Source of the DNA: Sanderia malayensis
Taxonomy: Eukaryota; Cnidaria; Scyphozoa; Semaeostomeae; Pelagiidae
Reading direction: 5' to 3'
DNA: 64,000 nucleotides
Assembly: GCA_013076295.1 (NCBI GenBank)
Contig: RQOL01000906.1
Span: forward strand, 4,836,001 to 4,900,000
Made by a program: the position numbers and the translations under genes
Notes under the pieces: generated by a model
Database searches by the model: none
Seen by the model: only the letters and a program-made list of their open reading frames with translations
Told to the model about the DNA's origin: nothing
In this document: positions 1 through 11,524 of the stretch, one piece after another
Layout: each line of letters starts with the position of its first letter
Position numbering within the stretch: the first letter of the stretch is position 1

Positions 1-197
1 CACAAAGCTTTGTTCAGTTTGAGAGGATGCATGTTCTGGAATTTCAATCTGGAGGCTAAAGATGCATTTAAAAAGAGCTGAAGTCAGTGTGAAAAGGTCT
101 GCATGGGTGTCTTTCAGAAGAGAGATTGTGTCTTTGAGTTTAATACTGGATAAGGCCCCTTTGACAACTTAGTTTAATTTATTTCCAAGTGCATGAA

Positions 198-330
198 AAA
201 TAAAACCCCTTATTAAGAACCTGGTTACGTTTCAGGCTGAAATGGTTCTTATTTAGTGGGTACAAAATCAAGAATTTCAGGCTGTAGGTTCTTAATAAAT
301 GAAGGTTCTTATGTGCGGGTTTTTACTGTA
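198..330. repeat. MITE family A copy (diverged)
   Basis: Ends with TATGTGCGGGTTTTTACTGTA, here shortened in the left arm; the right arm matches the family terminus AAAACCCGCATATAAGAACC in inverse orientation. The interior has the family words 'caggctgaaat' and 'ggttctta'. See the copies at 13046-13190 and 45850-46000 for the full structure. Confidence 0.55.
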
Positions 331-453
331 TCCGTCAAAAATGAGTGTTTTAGATGACTTTTGTTTAAGTATAGTGGGAATAAATACCGGAACCATAAAA
401 TATATGGGTATATATTCTAGTGGTATATATACATAGTTCAAGTATAGGTCTCT

Positions 454-586
454 TAGATTCTTACTGTCTATACTGGCATCATAGTGCTCGATGTACAGAA
501 GTACAGAGCAATAATAGAATAGAAGCAAGAAAGTAGACTAGTTCTCTGTCACTCGAAGTTTCATGCTTTCGCAATCATCAGACAGA
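454..586. repeat. 133-bp dispersed repeat, copy 1
   Basis: Runs from TAGATTCTTACTGTCTA to TTCGCAATCATCAGACAGA and matches 7044-7177 over its whole length with only scattered substitutions. Same orientation in both places. No terminal inverted repeat is seen, so a SINE or a fragment of a larger element is more likely than a MITE. The second copy lies in a FAM98 intron. Confidence 0.7.
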
Positions 587-1657
587 CTATAATCAGTTCA
601 GGTATAGGTATATATACCATATACAGTGGAAAAAGGTATATAATCTATTGTTGGAGTTCGACTGATATTCATGTTCGATTCCCGTTAAAAACGTTTGTTA
701 TGGAGGCCGTGAAGAAATCAAAACAGTTAAATAAGTCATGCGAGCCATGTTGATCCTGCGTGCAGTGTGAAAAACAAGAAAAAAAGCGCACACGACATAT
801 TGTAAAAGTTAATCGGTTCGATAATTCTGTGTCCTCGCAGTTAACATGAAATAACTATCCCATATTATCCAAACAAGGCGATTAGCGAATGAACAAATGT
901 GCGAATAAGCAGATGGGGGCGATGCAGGACGATAAATTGACGATTACAGGATGCTACCTGCTTGTGGGCGACCTCGACCTTTCAACTTAACTATCTCAAT
1001 GTTAACAACAATCATAACCACACTAACGCTCACTATGGGGTTACACGATGTTTTCATAAGAAACTGGTTTATAAAATACTGGAACAAAGATGATAAGAAA
1101 TTAGGAAACTTTAAAACTACACTCAAGAATAACAAGAAACTTTAAAATGTCCATCCTTATAAAAAACTCCATTGAGTTTAGCTTGTGTACGGTACTGCCT
1201 CACTGAATATAACAAATTTCGATAATGTTTGGAGCAGATTGAAAATTTTGATTTTGAAATTTTAAATTTGCTGGGGCTCCTTCCATGACAATCTGGATTA
1301 ATATCCATCCAAAAATGTCCAACTTCAAAACAATACAGTCGTAATACAGATAAAAAGCAAGAATTGCCATGACAAATTAAGAAACGTTTCGAAACTAAAC
1401 ATAGTAGACCTTGCTAAAAGCATTTGATATAACACCAGCAAAATTCTTCTCAAAACCTCTCTGACTAAAGCACATGGGAAAAGGATACACAACTAATTCT
1501 CTTCCACATTCTGTTGAACATCGCTTCAGCAAATCACTCAGATTATCCTGACTTCGGCATCTTGGTTCCCTAAAACACAAAGAAATTTTTCTGCTCAGTC
1601 GCAAACTACTAATCCAAAACATCTCAAAAATAGATTCAGTCCCACAAATTTCTCAAA

Positions 1658-1727
1658 TACCGTAAGCCCTCAATTAAGCCCCCAGGGGCTTATTTTAGGG
1701 TAGAGGCTTAATCGAGGACTTACAGTA
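1658..1727. mobile_element. Short hairpin element, 'TACCGTAA…TTACAGTA' family
   Basis: A 70-bp hairpin with TA at both outer edges: left arm TACCGTAAGCCCTCAATTAAG, right arm CTTAATCGAGGACTTACAGTA. It resembles the larger element at 39635-39908, which has the same terminus with 'aaatcctcgaataagc'. Probably a non-autonomous DNA-transposon remnant with TA target duplication. Confidence 0.5.
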
Positions 1728-2601
1728 GCTCAAATCTTTCCAATATGGCACAATGGTGCTGGGGTAAATGACCCAACTGGAGCAATACTGGCATCAGTAC
1801 AGTAGAAGGGCAGAGCTTTCAATAACGAGGGACAGCACCCTTTGGCTTTAAACTTCACTTGAGTGCCATCAAGCTATTTTTTCTCGACCTCCAAGATGAC
1901 TCCAGACTGTGTAGACAAATATTAGTGCTGACATAAATTTGTGGATCTTTTCTTCGGGTCATAAAGCCTTGTTTTCAGCGTGGAGTCTTTTCCACTCTCC
2001 ACATCGTCAGAAGATTGAAAGTTTCCAAAAATGTCAACAATTAAAGGGCAAATTTCCATTGTTCTACCTTATTGTTTTCATTATTTCCATTGTTTTACCA
2101 TATTGTTCTATTGTTATCTCAGGCATGCAAATACCATGTTCTACACAGTTGCTTTGCATGGCATGTAAGAACTCTTTATTTATTATTATTATATATTTGT
2201 ATATTATCATGTTACCTCGTATTACTGCTGCCATCTTTGCCATATTCATTGTTAGCCAGAGATTGCACTCCTGACAGATCTACGTTCCAGAAACATTGGA
2301 CTCTGCAATCTGTTCTTGCGTGAATTCTTACCTTGATATGATCTATAATGCAGTCAAAAAGAAAAAATTGGTATGCAAAGTATAAGCGAATTTCAACGAG
2401 ACGTCAGGTATGCAAAAGACTTTCATTATTCTTCAATAGTTCTACAGTGGGGAACCTCCATTAATGGGTATCTCCAATTTGCAAGAAGCATCCTAAGGTA
2501 AAAGGTTACCAAATCTCGTACCAAAACAAAAGCGACACCTCACAAGCTAAATGAACAACACAAAGAAGAGACATTTGTTGCCCCATCAATGTTTCTCTTA
2601 C

Positions 2602-2818
2602 CTGGCTGTCCCTCCCCACCTGATGAGTAAAGGCCTAAAAGTTCCAATGAGAATGGGTTACTGACAGCAATTGAGCTGAGCATTGCGGGCTGATATTTTC
2701 TAAATCGTCGAGTAGTATCAATATCAATTCCAAAATATCTTGCAGTCTTCAAAAATACGAATACAATGATAAGTAATACGCCAGCTAAAATGCACAGCTC
2801 CCCATATGATATCGCCAT
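2602..2818 (-). CDS. N-terminal exon of an unidentified single-pass membrane protein
   Basis: The exon runs from an ATG at 2818 to a good donor (GTAAGAG) just below 2602 and encodes 72 residues plus one base. It begins MAISYGELCILAGVLLIIVF, a hydrophobic segment from about residue 7 to 24 that is probably a signal anchor or N-terminal membrane helix. A basic stretch follows (TARYFGIDIDTTRRFRKYQP), then SIAVSNPFSLELLGLYSSGG. I do not recognise the family. The remaining exons should lie at lower coordinates on the minus strand or outside the window; none could be joined in phase. The start is only about 290 bp below the PSMD8 stop, so this is the next minus-strand gene after PSMD8. The open frame, start and donor support a real exon, but the function is unknown. 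Confidence 0.5.
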
Positions 2819-3106
2819 CTTGTTTTTCCAAAATGAGCTGACGTCAGCTTAACATATGGTCCTTGGGTCCTTCACCGTCGGGTCATAAAACTTTGGTGGC
2901 TCTATCTGATTTCTTTCCCAAAAAAATTAAACTTTGAAAACGACTCTCTCAATTCATTTTGACAGTGTGACACAAAGAAGCTGAGATCATTAATTTGAGG
3001 ATGCAACGACGTCGATAATGAGACTGTTGTTGACAAATACAATGCAGGATTTACAAAAACAAAGTACATAACTTGAATGCTAACAAAATATTAATAACTA
3101 ACAAAA

Positions 3107-5711
3107 TTATACAATTCTTTCCAGTTCTTTTGCATAACCTAAGCACCGTTCAACAATCTTGTTTGCTGAAACTTCTTGTTTATCATGCACATCTGAAGCA
3201 AAGTGATACTCATCTTTATCCACTGCCCAACCACGCTAAAAAAGAACGACAGTTCAAATGAGATTAGTATTGAGTTAATTTTGCAAAATATTGTACAGAA
3301 AAACTAGTTAAACAGGAAAGGATAAGTAACCATGCTAAAGAATAGAGGGGCTGTTCAAATGTGATTAAGATCATATGACTTTTAACAAATTTTTAACAAC
3401 AATATGAATGATGATGGTGAAGTTGTCAAACATAAAGGAAAACAAGTTTCAATTTCACTACCTTTTTAGCAAATTCTCTGACCGATGCCTCATCTTGGTG
3501 AAATAGCATCCTGGTAGCTTCTCTAACTGAGATTTTTTCATACGATTTTTCAATGCATGCTGCTACTTCGTCTCTGCACAACAAAAAGTTAATTCCATGA
3601 TAGAGAGAGAATAAATTTGCAGACCACATCAATATTACAAAAAAAAAGAAAATAAATATTGTGAATGCCAAACCTGAGAGTATCGATTAAAATGTTAATG
3701 AAAAAGTAATATGCAGTAGCTGGAACATTCTCTTTGGCAAGAAACACCTATTACAGAAAAAAAAAAAATGCTAACACAAGTTGAATACTGTAAATCCTCG
3801 AATGAAGCTTATTTGAAAAAACATTTCAGTTGGTTTTATTCAATATCAAGTGTTTAAAATCTATGGCGTACAGTTAGTTACTAACGTTATTGGCATAATA
3901 GTGGTCATTTCGGTAAGATGAAAAACAAAATGTGTCGGAAAATGCAGATGTACTGACCTTATGATAACTGCCTTCCATAAGATACTGAAAAAGAATGTTA
4001 AATATTTAGAAACTCTCAAAACCTTGTTTCCACAAGGACATCACATGGTAAGGATTACAAATTAATTATGTCTAAACCAATTAAACCCAAGTCGTTCCTT
4101 TAAAGGTGACGGAACTTTATGTCCAAGTGAAAATGAGAGTTTAGTGGTCTCAGATAAAACAAATAGTAAAAAAAGATGGCACACAAGCAACTTGTCTTAC
4201 TTGCTCAAGAGCAACAGGACACCTGATATAAACACTGTCTTGAATTTCTTTCATTGGTAGAAGTTCTAATTCCTGATTGGAAAACATAGATGTGAACATA
4301 AATAATAGTGGACATACAATGAAATGAGGATAGAATAAGCATTGAAGGGGTAAAAAAAGACCCTACACTATATTGGATACTTGTTAAACTGAAAACATAT
4401 TGTACTCAGAGTAATTTAATTGGCCATAAAGCTATGTGATGATACTGCAAAACCTGATACACTGGAATATGCTATATCAAACAATAATGTCATGGGTGAA
4501 TTATATCCATCCATGAATTCATATTCTTAAGTTTTTTCTTGTATACATCTCAAATATAGGGGCTATATTTACAACATTGAACAAAGACATCACAATCAAG
4601 ATCAATGAATAGGGATTTTGAAATATGAAGTTTGAAGACAAAGGAAGACTTTGAACATATTAGGTCAAAAGCACAAGACCGCAATGATTGGAGAAGGATC
4701 TCAGAAATAGTTTGCAAAGCAGCAGAAGCAGAAGCCACATGAAAACTTTCATGCCATAAATGTGGAACTACAATTATATATATATTTGCAAGCAACATAA
4801 CACTACTGAAGAAATTCCAAATATATGGCTTACTGTGTGGAATTCTCCCAATCTATTCTGTGCCAAGAGACTCATTAGATTAAGACCAAGCAGCTGATAC
4901 AGATACGGTGATTCGGGTAGAATACCACTGAAATAGAAAAACAATTCCAAAATCATGATACATCAATTGTAAATCTCTGATAATTTTTTGCTTTTCAAAG
5001 TATCTCAATAAAGCTACCTGTAGTCAAAGTAATAACATTTAAGTTGAGCCATATATCTCTCAAATGAGGGGATGTCTTTCTTGAGAACACTCCATTGTAC
5101 ACCAATTTCAAGTATATCCCTGAAAAATTTATAATGAGATTTTCAATAAAGCATATCATTAACACAGCATGAAAATTTATGTCCCCTTGGCTTTGATAAA
5201 AAATCTATCTAGCTCTATATCTATCTATCTATACAGTATTGTACAGCAACCTACTTTCGTTGTTACCTAAACATGCTTGCTTGGTTGGTTAAACTATTAT
5301 AAGTTATTTATTAGACAAGATATAACATACAGTGATCCAGCAGCTTACTTGCTAATATAAGTTCCTGTGGTGAAGGCAATGTTCCTGATGTCGGCATATA
5401 CTGGAATCCAGTCAAAGCAATCTGAAATCAATAATTAAAGCTTTGCCATAGTCTGAAAATATATCGTCTTCTTAGTCTTTTTAGCACACAAAATAAAGGT
5501 ACCACCTATAAAATTTAGGCCTCTTTTATTCATTGTGATTGGTGCTCTAAATTAAAATACAAATAATAAAGCATTCAATTTCGCTTACCTTCATGCTAGT
5601 TAAAAGCTTTCCAATAGTTTCAAGATTTGCTGGTTTCTTGTTCCATTCTTTTATAAGATTTTGGTACATTGAAACTACGGCATTCAAAGAAGTGGATGCA
5701 GTGGACGCCAT
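3107..5711 (-). CDS. PSMD8: 26S proteasome regulatory subunit RPN12 (PSMD8), 9 exons
   Basis: Lid subunit of the 19S regulatory particle, needed for proteasome assembly and degradation of ubiquitinated proteins. Coding exons on the minus strand: 5711-5589, 5421-5349, 5119-5018, 4927-4834, 4272-4201, 3984-3958, 3747-3674, 3573-3462, 3235-3107. The joined protein (about 258 residues) follows human PSMD8 closely: [66 protein letters not shown], and a C-terminus ending ELERIV. It is a PCI-type helical fold. Start [20 protein letters not shown] is the first ATG and matches the usual short N-terminus. Oddity: the exon 2/exon 3 junction is one base short of the expected ILA-R-DILEIG frame. The acceptor reads CAG|GGAT where CAG|GGGAT is needed, so a G was probably lost from the run at 5118-5120. 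Head-to-head with FAM98. Identity is very secure. Confidence 0.95.
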
Positions 5712-5920
5712 TGTTCACGAAATGGAAAGGTGGACAGAAGTGATGAGGCAGGCATGCCGTAAAAGAAGAAATTAGCGCCCTAAGCGCCTATTTAAAAAAC
5801 AACAATTTAAAGAGCGCGCTAATTCGGCAGGGGCGTTAATCTTGTAGCGAGACACTGGGGCGCAATGCAATGTACCACCAAACCAAAATCGTTCACACGA
5901 CACCATTTGATTTGTTCAAT
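5712..5920. promoter_or_regulatory. Compact bidirectional promoter, PSMD8 / FAM98
   Basis: Only 209 bp separate the start codons of PSMD8 (minus) and FAM98 (plus). The interval is locally GC-richer than its surroundings (ggcatgccgtaaaag, gcgccctaagcgcc, cggcaggggcg) and has no TATA box near either start, as expected for housekeeping promoters. A shared promoter is inferred from the spacing; no known motif was assigned. Confidence 0.6.
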
Positions 5921-8900
5921 ATGGAAGGAGACGTTCTTGATGGACTGGAGGAACTTGGGTGAGAAAAGCTATTACTATGCTTAATTTGAGCTTTATTTAG
6001 TCATTTATATTATTAACAGGGCAAGTATCATTAAACTCGTGCTTTTTATTTCACAGGTATGAGGGACCCTTGTTGAATGATGAGGCACTTGAAGCATCAT
6101 GCATGGAAAAGAAGATCAACAAATCATTTATGGAGCTATGCACGTGGCTAACAAGTGAAATAAAAGACTATTGTAACTTTAATGAAAATGTCACTCCCAA
6201 GGAAGATACCTTCCTGCTGGAAATGTCAGGCTTTCTTCGAGAAATGGGTAGGGTGGCATCGATAACAATCTTGCGAGATTGGTTTTCATTGGGTTTCGCG
6301 ATATTCATATTTGAGTGTGGATTGATGTATTTTATTTCTTTGTTTTAGAATGTCCGTATTCTAATTTAATTGGGCTTGATGGTCTGAAGGAAGAAGGCAA
6401 TAAGCTTCTACTGCTTGGTAAGTATAGCAGGAACAATGGTGATATATGTAAATACTATCTCACAATGTAGTCTCACAGCTGGATATACAGTGAAACCTCT
6501 CTTGGCAGACTGTCTATCTATCTGTTGTCAATCAACACAAACTTTAACAAATTGAAGGTTATTGCATATAATAACAAATAAATAAAAAATATAAAGAAAT
6601 TAGAAGTAAGCAATAGTGATCTGATTTATTCCTCTAAGTAAGAAATTTCCAGATTGGGAAGTCAGAATGCTGTTTTCAAAGGGTCCCTGGATGCTTCTAT
6701 AAAGTGGAAACCTTGCCAAGGCAAATACCTTTGTTGGGTCTGTGCCAATGGAATCCTGTGTGAAGTGGACACTTAATGTGTGTCTCAACAGTGTTCACCC
6801 TAATATGGCTCCATTGCATATGCTCACCAGATGCCGTGTCTCTTTTTAGATTACTTGACGTCTGAATTGATGGCGTGCAGGATGGCAGGTGGGTTCGTCA
6901 ACGAGGAGGATAACAAGGTATAATTTCAGTAACTTGTTTGATACATGATGACAATACAATGAAATTTTAATGTTTTAAATTTTAAAAGAATTACAGATAA
7001 TATTTAATTGTTTTCAAGAAAGTTATATTCAAGTAATGATCTATAGATTCTTACTGTCTACACTGGCATCACAGTGCTCAATGTACAGGAGTGCAGAAAA
7101 ATAATAGAATAGAAGCAAGAAAGTAGACTTAGTTCTCTGTTACTCGGAGTTTCATGCTTTCGCAATCATCAGACAGATTTTTTTCCCTTCTATTCTATTT
7201 AAGTAATGATATATCTTAGTCGTAAGTAATTTGTTTACCATGCACAGGTATTTTTAATTTGATTGATTCATTCACCCACTGTTTATTTTGTTTAGAAATC
7301 TGGCCATCCTATACTGCAGCCAATCAATGAAATCATGAAAGCTCTTCGTTTACCCCCACCATCAAAAGATGAGAGTATTTTCAAAGTTTTTACAAGCATA
7401 GAAAACAAGGTTATCTTCTACATCTACATTTGTATTTTCATCTCACTCAGTTCAAGGACATTTATATTTTGATTTGACATTCTGTTTCCATGCTTGCATG
7501 TTTTGAATAGTGTATTAAAATTGACTTCCAGGCCAGTATGTTCTTTGCCAAGTCCCTTGTGACCCCTTTTTGCTTAAGATCTAACTTGATTACTTCCTTC
7601 ACCATCACTTTTATTGTCCTGCATTTCTTCACCCAATCATGTTCATCCTTTCTGTTAACATGATCAATTCATTGACTACTTATGATATGGCCACTGGTCA
7701 TTTAATTGTCACATCACTGTAAACAGATTTTGGATGATACCAGTTTTATCCAAGTTATGTAGTTGCAATATTTGATGATAGAATATTTTTATTTGATTGT
7801 ATTTCCTGCAGATCACAACTAACCTATCGAAGCTGCCAAGAGGCTATCTAACTGAGCCATTACTCCGGAAGAGACTCAATGAACAGCAATGGGTGTGAAT
7901 ATATTTATAAATGTTCTTATTGCTCTGTTTTATAGCTTGGAAGCTTGGATCCTAATGATTTGATCATAAACTGAATAACTCCATACTTGCTCTTGTTAAG
8001 TGTGCCTACATCAACCATATAACTCTTTAGACGTTGTTTTCAAATTTATTAACTCCATACTTGACTGAAGACTTGTATATATGTACCTACATCAACCATA
8101 TGACTTTTAGACCTTGGTTAACAATTGAAAATCTCCTTGTGCTTCAAATATCTTGCCCCATTTTTCTTTCAGACCCAAGTTGAGCAGATTAACCATCTCA
8201 TGAGCGATGAGTACACAGTTCGTCGTCAAATGTTACTGAAAAGAATCGATCTAACTGTTCAGTCGTTTATGTGGAGTGATCATGCAAAGGTAACAGTTAA
8301 ATAATACTAATGACGTACATTGTTTTGTACTCAAAGACTTGATCAATCTAACCGTGAATCACTTTGTAATACAATTTTTCTTGGGCTTAATAAATTCCTA
8401 ATTTAGTGAGATGTTTTTTGCTTTGAGGTCTTTAATGTTTGGATTCTACGATATATTATATTCAAATGTCGTTGAAATACTTTAACCAACAGTATGAGGG
8501 AAACGAAGTTGATTTTCCTGGACTAACTTTTTCCGGGGTCGCCCCCCACACTCCCGTTAGCTTTTTCCGAGCGGAGCGAGCAAAAACCAATAGTAGTTCC
8601 ATAGAGCTGCGCGCCGCCCTGAATGATTTTTTCTTTTTTATCGTCATTATTTCTTACTCATTAAATAGAAGAAGAAAAATGACATTATGGCCTCGTTTCA
8701 ACCAATTCGTCAAAAGTTGGCATCAAGAACAGCCATATCAATACCAGATGTACTTGCTGCCAGAAAAGGTATTTCAATCTATCAGTGTATCTAATTTATC
8801 ACCGCTCACGTGTATGTACAAACAAACGTGTATGTACAAACAGACGTTTTTATTTCAATTAATTTTTTACGTTACCATGTTTAACAATCAAGAACTGAAA

Positions 8901-11067
8901 TAAAATTTGACTGGAAAGAATTGTTATAATTATTTCATTTTAGATTTGTGCCGATTTGAAAAGACCAGTTCTGGGGAAGCGAGAGAAGTTACGAAATGCG
9001 ACATAAACAAAGTCCTAATTGGTCAGGTAAGCATCGAAAGCAACGATATTTATTTACATGCTTACAGTAGAACTTCGATGTGTTAAGTCAGAATTCAGAA
9101 AAATGTCCAACCTTCCTTGAGACATAAAGTTCAGATCCAATTCATCTCTTTAAAACAATTGGAATAAAGTGGGGTTTGGGTGTGGTTTGCTAATTTCTAT
9201 TGTTCACAGCAATTTTCTCGTGTTCGGCACCCGCGCAACCGCCATTTTCCTGGACTCGATGCTAAACACCCATGAGAAAGCAATTGTTTGTTAGATTTGA
9301 CGATGCTTTGATTTGCCTGGAGCACATTTGAAACTTGTATAAAGGAAATGAGAAGGCAGAAAAAAGACACGAAGAAGAATTAATTGAGAGTTAATTAACT
9401 TATCAAGGTTTAACGGTTTTGTCAACTTTTTCTTTTTTATTTAATGTTGGTCTTAATTTGCAGGTTCCTGATCGTGGTGGTCGTCCATCTTCGGAAGCTC
9501 CTCCGCCGGAAATGCCTTCGTTTAGAAGGCGCACAGAACCTGCGAAGGATCAGCGAGGTATGTGTTTAGTACTTTATTTTATATTTTCTATTGTGTGAAT
9601 AGTTGGTGTGAATTTAGAGTGAGAGTTTGTACGAATAGATGGAACTGAAGGAATTAGAGTTCATATGAATACAGTTAGCAGTTAGAGTTAGATCAGTGTG
9701 AATATTATATTGCCAGAGTTGGCATATCATAAAAAGTTAGAATTAGCACGACCAGAATAAATCATCAAATTGTTTTACTGCATTTTGGTTAGGTTTTTAG
9801 TCCCCCACGCTGGGCCACCGAGATGGGGGATTCCTATGGCTTCAATGTCAAAGTTGCTTCATCAAATGAGACCCAAACTTTTGTTTTGTAGTCGCAGGGG
9901 CTCTGAAACTTTTCTGCTGCTCTTTCTCGGCATCAACTAACCCTCTGAGTTTTTGAAGTTAACATATTGAATGGCTATGCTCGACCCCAGAGGTCGATTT
10001 TGTAAAGTGCGTTGTTCGGCGTAGAAGTTGTAAGAGAATTAAAATCGAGGCCATTTAACTCAATTTGACTTAGATTAAATTAGATAATAGTTTCTAGAAT
10101 TAGGTTTCGTGCATGAATGTATTTGCGCATGAACAGCTTCATAATGTGAATTGTTGTTCCACTATTGCTAAGTAGAAGTTATCGACAGTAGACAGTTGTG
10201 CATTTGTGTTTAATCACAGCAAGATAGCCTAAATAATTTGAGGCAATTTACTCACTTTAGCAGCGTCCTTTTCCCCAGTTATCTGGCCTTGTTTGAAAAA
10301 CTAATTACATAAAAATGTTCGCCAAATTATGACGAATATTTCTGCATCAATTTCCCATTGTTTTTTTGGAATGCTTGATGATTGTGATCTTAACGAGGTG
10401 GATGTACTGGATGTACTGGATGTACTTATCGCAATGGAAAACAATATGTTTTTAAATGATAATTTAACTAGTATTTTAATTTGTACGAGAGATTTCAATG
10501 GTCGTTTCAAGCTCAGTTACGCGTCGTGTTAGAGTTTTTGAGGCAATTTTGTTGTGTGGACGTTGAATGTGGAGAATTTGTTGACCGAACCATTTTGAAT
10601 ATTATGAACTGTAGGCCATCGTCGCGGCGGAGGCGGAGGACAGCGTGGTGGTGGAGGAGGCGGTAAGTTCATTTGTTATTTTTACTTTATGCTATCGGTG
10701 GTCAGCAGTGGAGTTTGATTTGTTGTGTTTGAAGATGCTTTTTAATAGAGAAGTCACGTAAAGATTCTCTGTTGTTTTCCACGTAGGTTGGAGTGGCGGA
10801 CGAGGTGGCGAAAGAGGCGGAAGAGGTGGCGAAAGAGGTGGACGAGGTGGCGAAAGAGGTGGAAGAGATGGCGGATATGACGAAAGAGGTGGAAGAGGCG
10901 GCGGATATGGCGATCGAGGTGGAAGAGGTGGCGGATATGGCGAGCGAGGTGGACGAGGTGGCGGTTGGGGTAAAAGGGGTGGAGGGAGAGGAGGTGACAG
11001 AAGCGAACGAAACCGGGACTATGGTGGTGGATCTTATGATAGTGGCGGGAAAATGTATTATAGCTGA
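5921..11067 (+). CDS. FAM98A: FAM98 family protein (tRNA ligase complex subunit), 12 exons with RGG tail
   Basis: FAM98A/B proteins associate with RTCB, DDX1 and RTRAF in the tRNA-splicing ligase complex, and FAM98A is also an arginine-methyltransferase substrate. Exons: 5921-5958, 6057-6247, 6349-6417, 6850-6917, 7296-7409, 7812-7892, 8173-8289, 8669-8768, 8944-9026, 9464-9557, 10615-10662, 10787-11067; all join in phase. Diagnostic stretches are MEGDVLDGLEELGYEGPLL, LTSELMACRMAGG, YTVRRQMLLKRIDLTVQSF and VPDRGGRPSSEAPPPEMPSF, matching the vertebrate DUF2465 domain. The last two exons encode a low-complexity tail of RGG, RGGGYG and GERGG units ending SYDSGGKMYYS, typical of FAM98A and of RNA-binding, phase-separating proteins. 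No frameshift is seen. The symbol is by family: one invertebrate FAM98 may correspond to vertebrate A, B and C together. Confidence 0.93.
7044..7177. repeat. 133-bp dispersed repeat, copy 2
   Basis: Same sequence as 454-586 (for example AATAGAATAGAAGCAAGAAA and TTTCATGCTTTCGCAATCAT), same orientation, inside a FAM98 intron. A handful of point differences separates the two copies. Confidence 0.7.
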
Positions 11068-11524
11068 TGATATATTATAATTTTTGAAATTGTTTGATTT
11101 TAATTATCAATAATGTTTGGGTTTAGCAAAGAAATTGCTCTTGTTTTCTTCCTGGTGTCATATTCTGTCTTCTTCGACACATTTTATTATTAAACATAAA
11201 CATTAAATTAAGTGAAAACCGTGCTTAAAAATCCCAAAATTTACAAATACAAATCGTGAACATAATGGTGCAGTGATGTGTTAAAATTGTTTTTAGAAAT
11301 ATCCCAGATTCGCACACGTAATAATAGCATAATACGCTTAAAAGTCACTTATGAACTATTTTCTGGCTTAATGAATACGCAGGTCCTGCATTGTTATGCG
11401 TATCTCTGTACTACGTGTTTATACACTGTAAAACGTGGTATACAATCCCTGCATAACGAACCTGTCAAGATGCAATCCGTTTTTCTGTCTGTAATTTTGG
11501 CTTCATAGAACTCCGTAGATATCA
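11068..11524. other. Convergent intergenic spacer
   Basis: Lies between the stop of FAM98 (plus) and the stop of the coiled-coil gene (minus), so it should hold both 3' UTRs. A tandem TGATGA ends FAM98. Nothing else recognisable. Confidence 0.5.

Larger units (their letters stand above)
1..2601. other. Repeat-rich stretch, no confident gene
   Basis: No open frame here resembles a known protein. The stretch holds a MITE copy (198-330), one copy of a 133-bp dispersed repeat (454-586) and a short hairpin element (1658-1727). A minus-strand frame at about 1395-1577 is preceded by a pyrimidine-rich acceptor (TTTTAG). It could be a downstream exon of the gene whose exon lies at 2602-2818, but its reading phase does not join that exon without a one-base shift, so I do not call it. 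Confidence 0.5.

Noticed and set aside
655..695. GTTCGATTCCCG, resembling a tRNA B box
   Set aside because: No matching A box, acceptor stem or cloverleaf could be folded around it.
1123..1308. 61-codon minus frame starting MDINPDC
   Set aside because: The same MDINPDC start appears at about 20175 on the minus strand, and the underlying DNA word recurs near 25065, so it is a dispersed repeat rather than a gene.
8439..8903. 154-codon plus frame in the FAM98 locus
   Set aside because: Mostly intron; only 8669-8768 is coding, and in a different frame.
10793..11080. Separate acidic, Ala/Val-rich protein beginning MADEVAKEAEEVAKE
   Set aside because: Out-of-frame shadow of the FAM98 RGG exon, which is in phase with eleven upstream exons.
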